From NCBI GenBank assembly GCA_021613335.1, contig JAJTWR010000350.1, forward strand, positions 92,501 through 156,500: a stretch of DNA of 64,000 nt, given 5' to 3'. Within the stretch, counting starts at the first letter, position 1, and each line of letters opens with the position of its first letter. The DNA comes from Whitmania pigra. Lineage: Eukaryota > Annelida > Clitellata > Hirudinida > Haemopidae. The notes under the pieces are model-generated. The model was given only the letters and a program-made list of their open reading frames with translations, ran no database searches and had not been told where the DNA came from. A program made the translations under genes and the position numbers. This document shows positions 50,500-62,600 of the stretch, one piece after another.

Positions 50500-51690
50500 A
50501 TTTCTATATAATAAGAAACTCCGGTATGGAGCTGCAGCAGAGATTTCTCAGAGGAGTGACACCGTCCTCAAGAGTGTCGGCCCTGCTCTCCTGACGATCT
50601 CTGGGTTTGGGCCGCACCCGATGATCAGCCGATTTTCTCTGATGGCTTGTATCTTTACTTCCACTTCTTCTAAACCTCTTCTTTACCTCTTCTTCGCTTC
50701 TCCTTTCTTCTTTCTTCCTCACTCCTCGACGTACTGAAGGTCGGCATGTAAAATCAACTTTCATCACATCAGGCGTCTTTTCTTTTCTTGGACCCACCGT
50801 TAGATGAGATAAGATGCGAAATTGCTAGGCATAGTTCTCAAATCCAGTGAGCTGCAACTTGATTGTTAGATATAAGGAATTCGTGACTAGGACATTCCAG
50901 AAGTCTAGTGGACTCCTTCTTCTGGGGACAAGTTTGGCATTTGCCCATGTTGTGCCTGTTCATTTGAATTGATAGCGATTCAGACGACATTTTCCAAGCC
51001 GGAGTCTGGAGAACTTCCTTCTAGAAGCACATTGGAAGAATCTCCTCGTCGTTGCTTGTTTCTGGACATCGTAGTGGAGATTGTCAGAGGAGCAATCCCT
51101 TCTTATCTGCTAGTTTTTGATCTTCTGGGCGACGATCCTTTTGGCGTCTTTGATAGATGCTGGGATTTGGCATCGAGTGTTGACCTTCTCGCTACCTGGG
51201 ATTCCCAAGTGAGCAGGTATCCAAACGAGAGTGACTTGCTGGTCTTGTTCCTTGAAATTTGAAATCAAAGATAAAATTCTGTGGATTTCAGGATCATGGT
51301 ACTCATTGTTTTGATTTCTTAGGCACTGAATGGCATTAAGAGAATCGCTTAAAATCACTTTAAATATTTGTCTTCACCCCTTGTAGAAGGTTTTAAGTAG
51401 TATTAGACATTCTTCGATGGCTGCTAATTCTGTTGCAAAGATGCTGCTTTCAGGTGAAGCTCAGACGCTAACCTCCACTCCGTTCGTTAATGAATTTTTT
51501 CGCAGGTGAAGTTGGTCAAAACCAAACTGGCTAACACACTGCTGGTTGGGATGTTAAGCTCTCGCTTGTTAGCCAAACAAGCAATTGCCATGGATAGATG
51601 TTCCAAGTTCATATGGGTTTTTTCAAAAATCTCCTTGGCACCCCTGTTTTTTTTTTTTTTGCTTAGAAAGATTGCCAAACAATTGAATAA
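50500..51690 (-). mobile_element. LINE fragment (I/Jockey-type) with RNase H domain, frameshifted
   Basis: On the minus strand: FATELAAIEECLILLK (about 51440-51390), ILSDSLNAIQCLRNQ, VWIPAHLGIPGSEKVN (51358-51170). These match the E, D and 'IPAH.GI.GNE.AD' landmarks of LINE RNase H domains. Further down, RLRLGKCRLNRYQF and GKCQTCPQKKE give the zinc-like tail in different frames, so the element is frameshifted and dead. The terminal 50797-50504 stretch encodes a basic, charged tail (RKKEERRSEEEVKKRFRR). No RT domain is present. Confidence 0.75.
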
Positions 51691-52775
51691 AAGTGCTTTT
51701 GTTGTTTAACAACATTTTTGCAATACTATACATAAACTTATAATTTAACCTATAATAAACTTTATGTATTAAAAAATTGCAAAAATATTGTAGTATTGTA
51801 AAATTTAAAATATATAACACCAACTACATAATACAATTAAATATTTAAAATATATAACCTCAATTACATAATCTGATGAAAATGGAACAACTGTTCAACA
51901 TTTGAAATTAATTTTTTTAATAAATACAAATAACATTAACAATAAATAAATTCTAGTATGTGTAAAATAATACTTAAATTATCTAACAAAGTATTTCTTC
52001 CACGTATACACTATATTATCGTCTAATTTTGTCTTGTGTCCTCCGGTGGAGTTGTTTTTGGTCTTCGGGTTATGGAGAATCCAGGAAAATTTGGTCTGAT
52101 TTGTAGCATGATTTGTTTCCTTTAGTTACGTTAATTAACATTTCTAGGCTAAATAGCATGTCATTCGTTGATTTTAATTGCAAATGATATCGCGCATGTT
52201 GAGTTTAACAGGTTGTTTCCAAAGGCTGGGAATTAAAGCATTATTTTTTATGCAATTTATTTCTCAAACTATGGGTGAATGAGTAAACGAATGAATGAGT
52301 GAGTGAGCGTGAGTAGAGTATTGGTATTTAATCTTTTATTGCAATTTTCTATCCATAGAGTCAAAGAACATTATACTATTTAATTCAAATTTATATTAAA
52401 ACAATGTTTGTATATAATAAAAACATTCAAAATAAACAAAACACTGTGTCCTATTTGTATTAACCTTACTTAAATATTTGGGTTGAGTAGAACAGTTTCC
52501 AAAAACCAATTATTAAGTTAGGGGATAAACAAAACTGTCAAATATGTTGGGGTTGAACAATTAAATTGAAAAAGGACTAAGGTTGTTGGGATGTAAATAT
52601 GTTTAATGAGCTATTTCAAGATGTTTGCTATGGCATCTTTAGCTTTCATGTGGTCTGGGGTTAACGGTTCATTGCAATCCATGATTATGTTTTTATTTGG
52701 GATTATTTCAAGTTGCTTCGGGTCAAGGTCCTGCATGATTATGGGTTTATTTGGGATTATTTCAAGTTGTTTCAG
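51691..52775. other. AT-rich spacer and possible 5' part of the pseudo-GTPase gene
   Basis: It has no recognisable coding exon. The first coding exon of the following gene must lie here or further up, because the first exon I can define begins in mid-codon. A 54-bp tandem duplication sits at 52681-52788. Confidence 0.4.
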
Positions 52776-52788
52776 GTCAAGGTCCTGC
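52681..52788. repeat. 54-bp tandem duplication spanning a splice acceptor
   Basis: Two units begin ATGATTATG and end GGTCAAGGTCCTGC. The second contains TTTCAG|GTCAAGG, a proper acceptor. The first reads CTTCGGGTCAAGG and lacks the AG. Confidence 0.85.
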
Positions 52789-55700
52789 TGAAAGAAGTGA
52801 AGGTAATGGTCCTGAAGAAGAAATCTTTGAAGATTCTGAAGATGGTTAGAATTCTGATGGGATTATTTGCAAAGTAAAAAAAAATTGTTTTTACTGACAT
52901 AATGATTTAATTTGTGGTATTAGAATGTCTGGAATACATGGCCAGCAGCTTCAAAACAAACAAGAAAAGCTTGAAGGCAGCAGAGAAAGAATACCTTGGT
53001 AACTTGTAGTTTGTTATGATTGACTTTTCGGATGATGGTGTTGATGACAAATATTTACGACAAATCTTTGTTAGATTATTCTATCAGATCTTGTTTCACC
53101 AGAATCTTCAATTCGAGGTGAGAGACCGAAAAGAATTGCTGATGAAGTCCACTACCGGAAAAGAGAAAAGGTCTGCTTCATGCTGTTTGGCCCATATCAT
53201 GGTGAGCTCGTTTAGCATTTAGCCAAATGAAATAAATGTTGCTTAACACTTTTTTTGAATGCCTAAGTAAGTCGTGCTTCAAGACATTTTTGGCGTTGTT
53301 TGATGGAGATTAAATGTTATGATGTGATCTTGGAAACATTTGCTAATTCCCATATTTAATTAGCTATACTTGTAAACCAACTGTTTTCTGTAACTTCTTG
53401 TAATTGATTCATGTTATTTTAATAAAGGTACTGGAATGTGGTCTTTACTGGAATATCTGAGGTGAGTGAACTTGTGCTAAATATGCTTGATTGCATTGAT
53501 AAAATATTGGTTCTCTGATGGCAGAAGTCGTGCAAAGAAGAACTGCCACAATGCAAAAGAATACGAAAAGGTCGCATTTGAGGCTACAGACTGGTGAGAT
53601 TTGTGTATTTTCTGATTTGCTAAGTCATGATGTAATTGCACTTTAAAATACTAATTCAGTTGTTTGGCTTTAAGTGGCAGATCATACCTACTTCAAAAGT
53701 ACAGCTTGCCGTGGACTAAGGACTTGTTTGTAACGCTGCTAGTTTGGGAAGGCCATTGCTCACATTTGGCCAATGGATTTTTAGCAGCAGATAGAGCTCT
53801 TTGGGTCTGTATAATAAATATCACATGACATGATTTGCAACATAATTTTCATAAATTTCTTCTGTTGTAGGCTACACCCAGAGTTCCAAACATTTCTGAT
53901 GGTATCAGTTTCTTGAAGCCCTGTATCTGGTATCTTAAAGCCTCACAAGCCCCATTGGACCATGTAATAATGACTGATATGGAATCGATGAACGACTTGG
54001 ATGACGAAACTTATGAGTGAGTGAATTTTTCTATTCCTTCAATGTGTTTCTAGAGTGAAATATTATTAGTCACATCAGTTGTAAGGTTGATTTTCATTTG
54101 ATCTAATTTCAGAGAGGAGGTTAAGATCATAGGTCGTTTGGATCAATTGGGCATTAAAACACCAGGGATCTGCTGGATGTCAGATGATGGTTCGACTTTG
54201 GGATGCGAGGACCTGTTAGTAGTGTTGATGACATATAGTAATTATTTTATGTTCTACTGAATATATAAATGTTGTACCAAGATTGTCAATAGCTGAAAGC
54301 AAAGATGGTGACAAAAAAGATGGTCACAACAAAGATGAGGAGAAGCATCTAAAGCCATACTTGCATGCCATAAAAATTCTGGCTGAGAAGGACCTGAGAG
54401 TTCCAGTGTTTTCCTTCAACAATGTATGTTCACAGTTATTGATTATTGTGCTCCGTTCTTTAATCTCCTTTGCTACTTTACATCAGGTTGAGAAAAAAAT
54501 GTCAGGAAGAATTGAGACTGGGCAGGTTTGGCCGGGAGCCGAGCTGTGTCTCATGCCAGGCAACGTTGGTCCTTTAGTCTTAATTTTTGTTTAATTTGCA
54601 GGTGATTTTAGAGGTTCAAAAAACTTTTTAAAAAGTTAAGTAAATGGTTGGGCTATTCGCAAGGTATAATGATGATGATGATGACGGCGATGAAATCTGT
54701 AATCAGAGTGTTGTCTTTGCCGTGCACATGGTGCATACATGTTCAAGCTGCTTGTTATTGACTTTGCAATTAATTTAGATTAGAACACATATTGAAATTA
54801 CTTCCTTGAGATTAATTGCTGAGATGGGGTCATATTTCTTGTATTTCTGGTTTTAATTCCAGATCCATGTCACAGTTGAGAAGATAGAGTGCTATGGAAT
54901 GAATCTTCATATCGCAAATCCAAAGGATGAGGTGTCTCTGTACTTCCATGAAGCTGTGGTCAGTTAAAAGTCACAATTTGAAAGATCGTTGATCACACTT
55001 GAGTTTTCTTTTTTCAGGACTTCGAAAGAATTCAAGTTGCCTGCAATCGTCAACGTCCTGTGCCATGCGTTGAAGTGCTTTTGGCAGAGGTGAGACTTCT
55101 TGGTTGCCACTTAATCTAGCCATTTTCTAAGATAAATATTAATAAGTTAATATTAATGGCAAAATTTTGTGGCTATTCATGAGGCTTGGAAGTTTGGATA
55201 TATTAGTATTTTGTAAGTGATGCCCCAGATAAATTCATTTCACATGTTTTTACTTTTTTTTCACATGTGTACTTATTTATGGAGCAGAAATGAGTCTAGC
55301 TTTCTGATGACAGACTCTTATGAAATCAGGTAGAGCTTTTTATTTATTTTAGATCGATCTTGTGCGTCTTCGTCAATTACCAGAGCAGGAATTGGACATG
55401 TACGCAAGATAAAAGTGACCATCAGTGTAAGTGTTAAATTTCTATCATTCTGTGTCCACCATACTTTCATTAATGAATTATTGATTAAAATCTGGGTGCA
55501 ATGAGTTTCACCACTGATTGTGTCTGATGGGTTTTGGTTGATTATGATCTTTATCAGGAGGTCATATCTGTTGATGGTGTGGAGCAAACGGCTGGAAATA
55601 ACATGCCGCTAAGGGTCGGAGGAACAGCGGTAGTCAGAATCAGAGCGCTTGGCGAGGCCACCATGTGCTTTGAACGATTCGAAGATAACCCAAAGTTGGG

Positions 55701-55924
55701 CAAATTCATTATTGGTAAATATTGCCAATTGTTTTTTATGTCTTATTACTGGAACCATTGTGATTCTGATGAACATTGAAAAGTACTTATGAATATGCAT
55801 GTAATAATAATGTGATGTTATTTCTTTTTTTTCAGCTTCTGATGGTTTTATTGCTGGTGGCAAGGTAATGTCAGTGGATCAAGCTCGAAAGCAAAAACTT
55901 GCAAACTGTTACATTGCCTCATGA
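52776..55924 (+). CDS. HBS1/eRF3/EF1A-family protein with degenerate GTPase motifs, 15 exons (5' end missing)
   Basis: Exons: 52776-52844, 52924-52998, 53103-53201, 53428-53461, 53525-53593, 53675-53804, 53871-54016, 54113-54214, 54282-54423, 54487-54564, 54863-54958, 55018-55102, 55353-55426, 55558-55714, 55836-55924. Every phase closes (about 480 aa). The order follows translational GTPases. KVCFMLFGPYHGTGMWSLLE stands where the P-loop GHVDxGKST is, without the lysine. LVWEGHCSHL replaces DAPGHxDF. VIMTDMESM replaces VNKMD. SGRIETGQVWPGAELCLMP matches domain 2 (GxIETGxxxxGxxLxxMP), and CFERFEDNPKLGKFII matches the domain-3 end of EF1A (CVESFSDYPPLGRFAV). Intact frames over 14 introns argue for a working gene; GTP binding is probably lost. 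An acidic N-terminal piece (GPEEEIFEDSED) precedes. The donor of exon 12 (GTTGCC) is weak. It could be a diverged HBS1 or eRF3 paralogue. Confidence 0.8.
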
Positions 55925-57765
55925 ATCTAATACTTTGAATTTATAATTATGCCCATGGTTATGGTATAATCAAAAAATGGCATTTTGAGTTATTTTATAG
56001 CACGAAGAGGGAATGATATAAAGTTGTGCCAAGGTCTGCGCCGCTGGGAAAACGGCTTCTGTGATTGAGTGTGTGTAGTTTTTATCCACAGTGCAAGTTT
56101 GGGTGGGTGTATGTCATTCATTCCAGACCCTTATGTTAAGCTGCACAATATCTTTGTAGATAAATTGTCTTTTAAAGTACTTCTTATAGATTCAAGACCA
56201 AACTAATAACACACCAGATATTTATATGGTGATTTGGACGTACGACAGTGTACAAATCAATACATGTTGTTCATTTGACTGGGTGACCTAATTAACAGTG
56301 ATATGAACAATGAATCATTCTGATTCATTTAAGAATTTGACAATTTATAATCCAGCAAAAAGTGGTTGGCTTTTACTCCTAATGAAAGCAATCACATAAT
56401 TTGAACAAATTAAATTCATGTGAAGGACATCTGCAAACTAAAACATGTATCAACAGAAACTCAAGCAGAATGATAACATTGTCTTCAAACAATGTTGATT
56501 TCAAACATATTCTGAATCAGCCGATCAGAGCTCAAAGATTGTCTGGTAAGTGAATCAAAATGGCCAGCCCTCTATAAAATTTTAGAATGGTTGGATCAAT
56601 GATGGTGATAGCAACAAATGACAGCAATCCTAATATAACGGCACTATCATAATTGCCAAGAACATCACCCCTGAATCACATGACATCCACCGAATCATCC
56701 CCGATCTACGTCTCCACTACATAATAAATAATAAACTATAATCCTCAGCATGCTCTGTTAACGTAAACATGTAACGACACCATCATCACAACCTGTTCAA
56801 TGTTTTTCCTGTCGTACGTGATTCCTTGGTGTTATGAACGGCTCCCTGGCGAGCTTAAAGTTGTTTTGCACAGAACATCTGGACTGTCCCTGTTCTGAAA
56901 TGGAATTAATTCAGTTACCTTTGACCTCAGATTGGAGGATGGTTAATCTACGGTGGTCAAATTTTTTTTAAATTGTTCACTGAAAAACATAAATATGGCT
57001 TTGAGAAAAACAATGCCAGTTGTTATAGTAAAAATTATTGTTTAGATTATAATAAATACCAAAAAAGTAGAAGTTGTTCAGAATGAGGACAGAAAAAGGA
57101 GCCACAAATTAGACAATTGCATCCATTGATGATATTCACATTACACAATTATATAATTACAATATTATGTAATAATGATATTATAATATGATACAAATAA
57201 TATGTAATGATACAAATGTAACATGATTCTTTATTACATTATTAGACAATAAGATTAAATGACATTTCTTATGAAATAAAAAGAATTATAGAAATACCTA
57301 TTATGACAAAATACTTAGCTTGTTAAGTTTTCTATTATCATAATAATTTTTTTAACTAACAGTGTTTTCGTGGATTAATTTCTAAACAGATTCGAAATGA
57401 CATTGATTTTGTATATGTGCTTAGTAATAAGAACACTTCACTTGCAACCCTCTGAATTTTGAATGTCAATAACAACATTAATAATAGCCATCAAAATTGA
57501 TATTGATAAACGTTATTACATTGTAATGCAATTGCTATTGATATTAATAAATGTATCACATTTAATCATAATTAATAATAATAAAAGTTGTTAAATTACA
57601 ACAACTACCTTCCATCCCAGATCACAACACGTAAAAAGAAAATTTATAAAATAAAACATGCATTTGAAACTTTCGGCAACAAGACACCAAGAAACTCAGC
57701 CTAAGCCTGGAACTTAGCATTTGCGCGTCAAATTCCATTCCCCAACTCTGAAGCACTGTCAGATT

Positions 57766-57985
57766 GTCACCCCTACATCACCAACAGACCTGCTCTTCAT
57801 TTCGACGATCAGTCGTTCGAGCTCGATATAATAATAATACTAATAACAACAACAACAACAACAATAATAATAATAATGATAATACACCTCCGCTCGTCGA
57901 GCGACCTCATTTCCGCTTCCTCGGCAAACAACAGTTTCCTCTTCTTTGACAATCGGAACATAACTTGAATGTCATCCCCGTGACT
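57766..57985 (-). other. Possible coding exon(s) interrupted by AAT/AAC trinucleotide tract
   Basis: On the minus strand GDDIQVMFRLSKKRKLLFAE then EAEMRSLDERR is followed by a pure trinucleotide tract (57829-57880), then IELERLIVEMKSRSVGD and a stop at about 57766. The two flanks have charged, helix-like composition unlike the surroundings. A GTGTATTATC donor-like and a GTTATTAG acceptor-like sequence bound the tract, but the phases do not fit cleanly. The family is unknown. Confidence 0.25.
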
Positions 57986-58692
57986 CTGCTTCAGATTCGT
58001 CGAAAGATCACATTTAATCATAATTAATAATAATAAAAGTTTCCTCGCTACGAGGAAATGTTTGAACTCTTTAAAAGATGAATATTAATTATAAAATGTG
58101 CTTTAAATATAAAGATAACTAAAACTCTTATGATAGAAATTATACAAATACAAATGCATAAATAACAAATGATTATTGTAAATTAATGTTAATGATAAGC
58201 TAAGAAAGCTGAACTTTCGAGAGGCTAGCAATGGCTTCATCAAATTGCCTCATCTCAACCAAAGCCTAACCCAGATAAAAATGACCTTTGACCTGGTTCG
58301 GTGCCAGGCGGCAGCTGCCATTGTCTGAGAGTGATGTTGCAGAGTGTCCTGTTTGTGTAGAATGCTGCTATGTTTGGATTGAGCTCTTGCAAATATAGAG
58401 ATGTCCATATGTTCTTGTATTGTTGGATCAGTTTCTGTCTAGTGCTTTATTATTTATCTTATCATAACTTTTTTCTTACAGTCATTTTTATGCTACACCA
58501 ACCACGGTTGTAGGTAATTGTTTCACAGTATTTTCACAGCACATTGGTGTTTAAATTCGATAAATGTTTAGGGCGACGATGACCTAATGCACGTTTATAT
58601 AATAAACAACCATTCATCCATATAAAATAGTTAACAAATAGGCACTGACGCAGTGTTGAGTTGTGCAATGCTCGGAAATTGTTATAACTGGG

Positions 58693-58876
58693 TTAGACTT
58701 TCAACAAACCATTCCTAACGATGGCTTTTGTATAGCAAGTGTGACTGTCTCTGCGAAGTTTTTGGCAGAGTAATATTTGTTCCATTTCAAGTTGAAGTCG
58801 TTCGCGAACATTAGTCGCTGCTAACGCTAGATTTCTTTGTGGTTGCCAATTGGTCATGTGTTTAAAGTCGGACATC
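58693..58876 (-). CDS. Small open frame, 60 aa, unknown
   Basis: Starting at ATG 58876-58874 the frame reads MSDFKHMTNWQPQRNLALAA, TNVRERLQLEMEQILLCQKL and ends GLLKV-stop. Its composition is helix-like and more balanced than random AT-rich DNA. The same frame is open further upstream, so it could also be a terminal exon. No domain is recognised. Confidence 0.3.
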
Positions 58877-59621
58877 CCGAAGAAATAAGGCGCAAAATAT
58901 GTTTCGCTGGAAACATCAAACGAAAGCAAATTATTACAAAACCAAGTTGCATTACGATAATGATAATGAGTCAGAATTTGATTACATTGAGGACCGGATT
59001 TACATAGGTGGAGGTGCTTCTGGCTGGTGGTGGCGGCCCAAACAACTGACATGCAAAAAAAAAAAAGATTTTCTGGCTGGTTGGTGGCGGCTTAGGGTTT
59101 AGGGGCCGATTACAGTGGCTCAAAACAAGACCATTGCTCGCAGGCAAACTTGACAATACGACCTCTTTTGCTTCTCGCTGAATGTGACGGAGGGCAACAT
59201 GTAATCAGGGGAAAGGGAATCCTCCAAATGACTTCCTTAAAGCTATTAAAATGAATGTTTTAAGCTAGTTTGAAATACGGAAAATTGCAAATGGAGTTAT
59301 TCATTGAGACCGAGACCCGATAACGTCAATGGAAAACAAAGGCAAACTTGAAATTACGCCTTTAAAAGGAAAAGATATTTGAGATGAAATGAAGATAAAT
59401 TTTGATTGCGCTCTAGCCTAATTGCTTAAGAAATTAATTAAGAAATTCAAATAACCTTTATTTTGCACGTGAATAATTGATCGATTCCTTGTCATAATTG
59501 AAATCAAATCATGATTTGTTCGATAACGCCGGTATTTTTGACAAGCGGAGTCGAGATTAGCTTATCAATAATGCAAACCTCTACGTATAACGACTTTCCA
59601 ATCGGTGCTTCGTTGAAACCG

Positions 59622-62600
59622 ATGACGAACACGGAAGAGTAACTGTTTGTAATAATACATTTTGATGCACCAAATTAAAGTTATTACTTTTTTACAGTTC
59701 GTGTCGAGTTGAGAATCAGACCGTACTTCAAGGTTCTGTTGGAAATGTGGCTTACTGGAAAGGTCTGGCCGAAGACAGAGGGGCAAGGGTATGTACTTAC
59801 CTGAATAAAAATTTTCTAAAAAGCTAAATTAATAAATGGAATGCAACATTGAGCTTAAACAGCAATAAATCCAATGCTAGTAATTTTACTTTTTAGTAAG
59901 TACTTTTTCTCCTCTTTTCTCAATGTTTTGCTTGTTTGATAATGGGCAGGTAAGAATCTTTGGCCCTCTACTCACTTAATAAAATAAAAAAGATATCCAT
60001 AATTCCAGATTGATCAATTGTTAGAAAAAGTTGGACAGCTGCACGAGACATATTTGGAAGAAAGAGAGCACTTGGTCAGATCGAATATGTACATTTTCTA
60101 TGTCAATTTCACGCTTCTAGAAGTTGTTATCTTCTAATTTCCATCAGATATTGAATTACGAAGCTAATGTAGAACGATTGAAAAAGACCATATCAATGCA
60201 AACCGACGAGGCGAACTATTTGAACGAAAAACTCAAGTTCCTCACAAACGTCAAAATTAAACCAAAAAGCAACCAGAAAAATGAGTTAAACGAGGTGACT
60301 TTTCTAGACAAATATGAATCATTATTAGGCAGGGACGTCAGACGCTCCCTCCCCCTGTCTGTAGACTAGAAGCAAAAAAATACATCCCTCAAGTTGTGCA
60401 AGGGCTTGTCTTCCCCCCGCTGAATTTTGGGTAGAAGCAAAAATGTCATCTCTCGATGGGGTTTGACGTCCCCGTTACCATCACATGGCGCCTTACAAAT
60501 TATTATATCCAAATCCCCATAAGTGTAAATTCATGACGTCGTATTTATACACCTTTACCATATTTAGGTGAAAATTAAACCTAAATCAGTCAAGAATGTG
60601 GAATCCTTGTTGCCATCTCTGAAATCAAAAGAGACCGACTCAAGACTGACCACTTTGGCGTAAAACCAATCTTTCTATTCATTAGTTTTAAATATTTCTT
60701 TTGCGCATTGCTTATTATCTATTATCAGTCCCTCTGAAATTTTAGCACACCTAACAGTATTTCAACGATTTTAAAGGGGAAAACATACAATACCGACAAT
60801 TTAAAAATACTTTTCCAAGTTTACACTCCTTCGACTACTATATGAATTCTTAGTGTCAAACAAAAATTCTTGTTACTAACTTGATAGTGATGCTGTTTGC
60901 TAAAAAAAAAAAAACTTTGAGGCGACTACTGTACTACCAGGCGCGTCCCCAATCAACTTTCCGGTTCTTTATTTGAAAATCTACCCGCTGCCCAATTCTG
61001 GATACTTACCAACGGTTTTTAGTCCAAATAGTGTTAGTACTATTAACCAGCATGGTACAATTATTACTATTTGTATTATTACACCTGCCCCGACCCCTGA
61101 TAGCGTCAGAGTACTCTAGGTCCGAAACACTCGAAGAAGTGGCGTCCGCCCTAATGATTCTTGTCTGAGCTCAATTTAAAATTAATTTCAAAGAGTTTCA
61201 ATTACTACACTGATGCACAAATCATTTAACGTTCGGAAACAGGTCGAGAGGTAAGCAGGAGAGACTGGTGACATAGGAAAGACGAGGGCCACGCTCCAAA
61301 TTAAAGCTCCACCATAAATTATCGACGTCTAACCATTAAAAACTCATAAAAAAACAAGCTAAAGCTCTGGCCCAGTTATCTACCCATTTATAGTTATAAT
61401 TTCGGCATTTTCTAGGAGAAGGGTAAAAAACTTCTATACATCTCGAGATGACCTTTTTATATTTTTAGCCAAAGGTTGGGGGGCTGGAATGATTAAAGGG
61501 GCAACCAAATGACATCCTTATTTGCTAGATCCACCAGCAAAAGTATGGGCATAAAAGCAATTTCAGGATATAATAGTTTGCCTATATATAATAGACAATG
61601 CTCCTTCCCAAAAATCATGTTAACACTACACGTTCCCATACAGATTTCAAGAAGCTATCAAAACTTTGCAGAAAAATTGTGTAATTTATTTTCTTCACCA
61701 TAATAATGCATAAATTCTTCCAATTTTTACAAACTAATTACTTTTCACATTCTGAACTGTCTAACTCTGGGATAAAAAAAATACAGGAATCTTGATGATG
61801 TCACAAAGACACTATTTAAAGAGAACCAGAGACTATTACAAAATGTGAACATTTGCACAGAAGAAAATAAGAAACTGAAAAGTGAAGTCGAAAGATTGTC
61901 AGAGGAAGTTGCCTCCCTGAGGCATGAGAAGGAAATAGCAGACATGCTCATCAGAAAAAAGATTGCAGCATCGAGACATGACAAAATAGCAATCCAAGAA
62001 GTGAATTTATTTCTAATTAATAATTATTATTAAGAATCCAATAAAACTTGCAATTAATAAGTAATAATTCAGCAGCTGATTTGGAATGTTTTAGCTATTT
62101 GTCTTTTTAGTTTTATCACATGAAAATGATTTTAAACAGTTAAATTGATATTTGCTATTTAAAATAGTAACCAATGTATCTCAAATCATCGGGACATAGG
62201 TAGAAATTATGCATGGACCGGCAAAATTTAATACCCATTGAAATAAATTACTCATTATCCATTAATATGAATTAAATTATATTAATCACTGATAAACCAA
62301 TGCAACAGTTTTAATCACAGCTCCAACAAAGAATATCAGACCTTGAAAGATCACTTTCATCTTCTGTCAATAAGTTCGAATTGGAACAAAATGCTTTAGT
62401 TTTAAAGACAACCCAGGAAAACAAGGACAATGCTGACAAGGTGGAGCGCTTCCAAAAAATGCTTCAACTGAAAAACAAAGAATTAAAGAGACTAAAGAAA
62501 AGGTCATCAATTCTTTCGAATGAAAGATCGGACGTCGAGGAGTTCATCTTGGAAGCACTGAAACATGTCAGAAGGGAAATTTCCTCAAAAAGGTTAAAGT

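Larger units (their letters stand above)
55925..59621. other. Intergenic region with weak coding hints
   Basis: Mostly AT-rich unique DNA. Two minus-strand stretches look faintly coding: 57765-58000 and 58693-58876. A region of GGTGGCGG-rich sequence lies at 59006-59100. Nothing else is supported. Confidence 0.45.

Noticed and set aside
52606..52791. 61-codon open frame as the first exon of the pseudo-GTPase gene
   Set aside because: It runs through the tandem duplication in a different frame from the real exon and would bypass the good acceptor at 52775.
59006..59102. GGTGG-rich frame (GASGWWWRPKQ) as a coding extension
   Set aside because: Low-complexity repeat of a GGCTGGTGGTGGCGG-type phrase around a poly-A run. 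Not supported as an exon.
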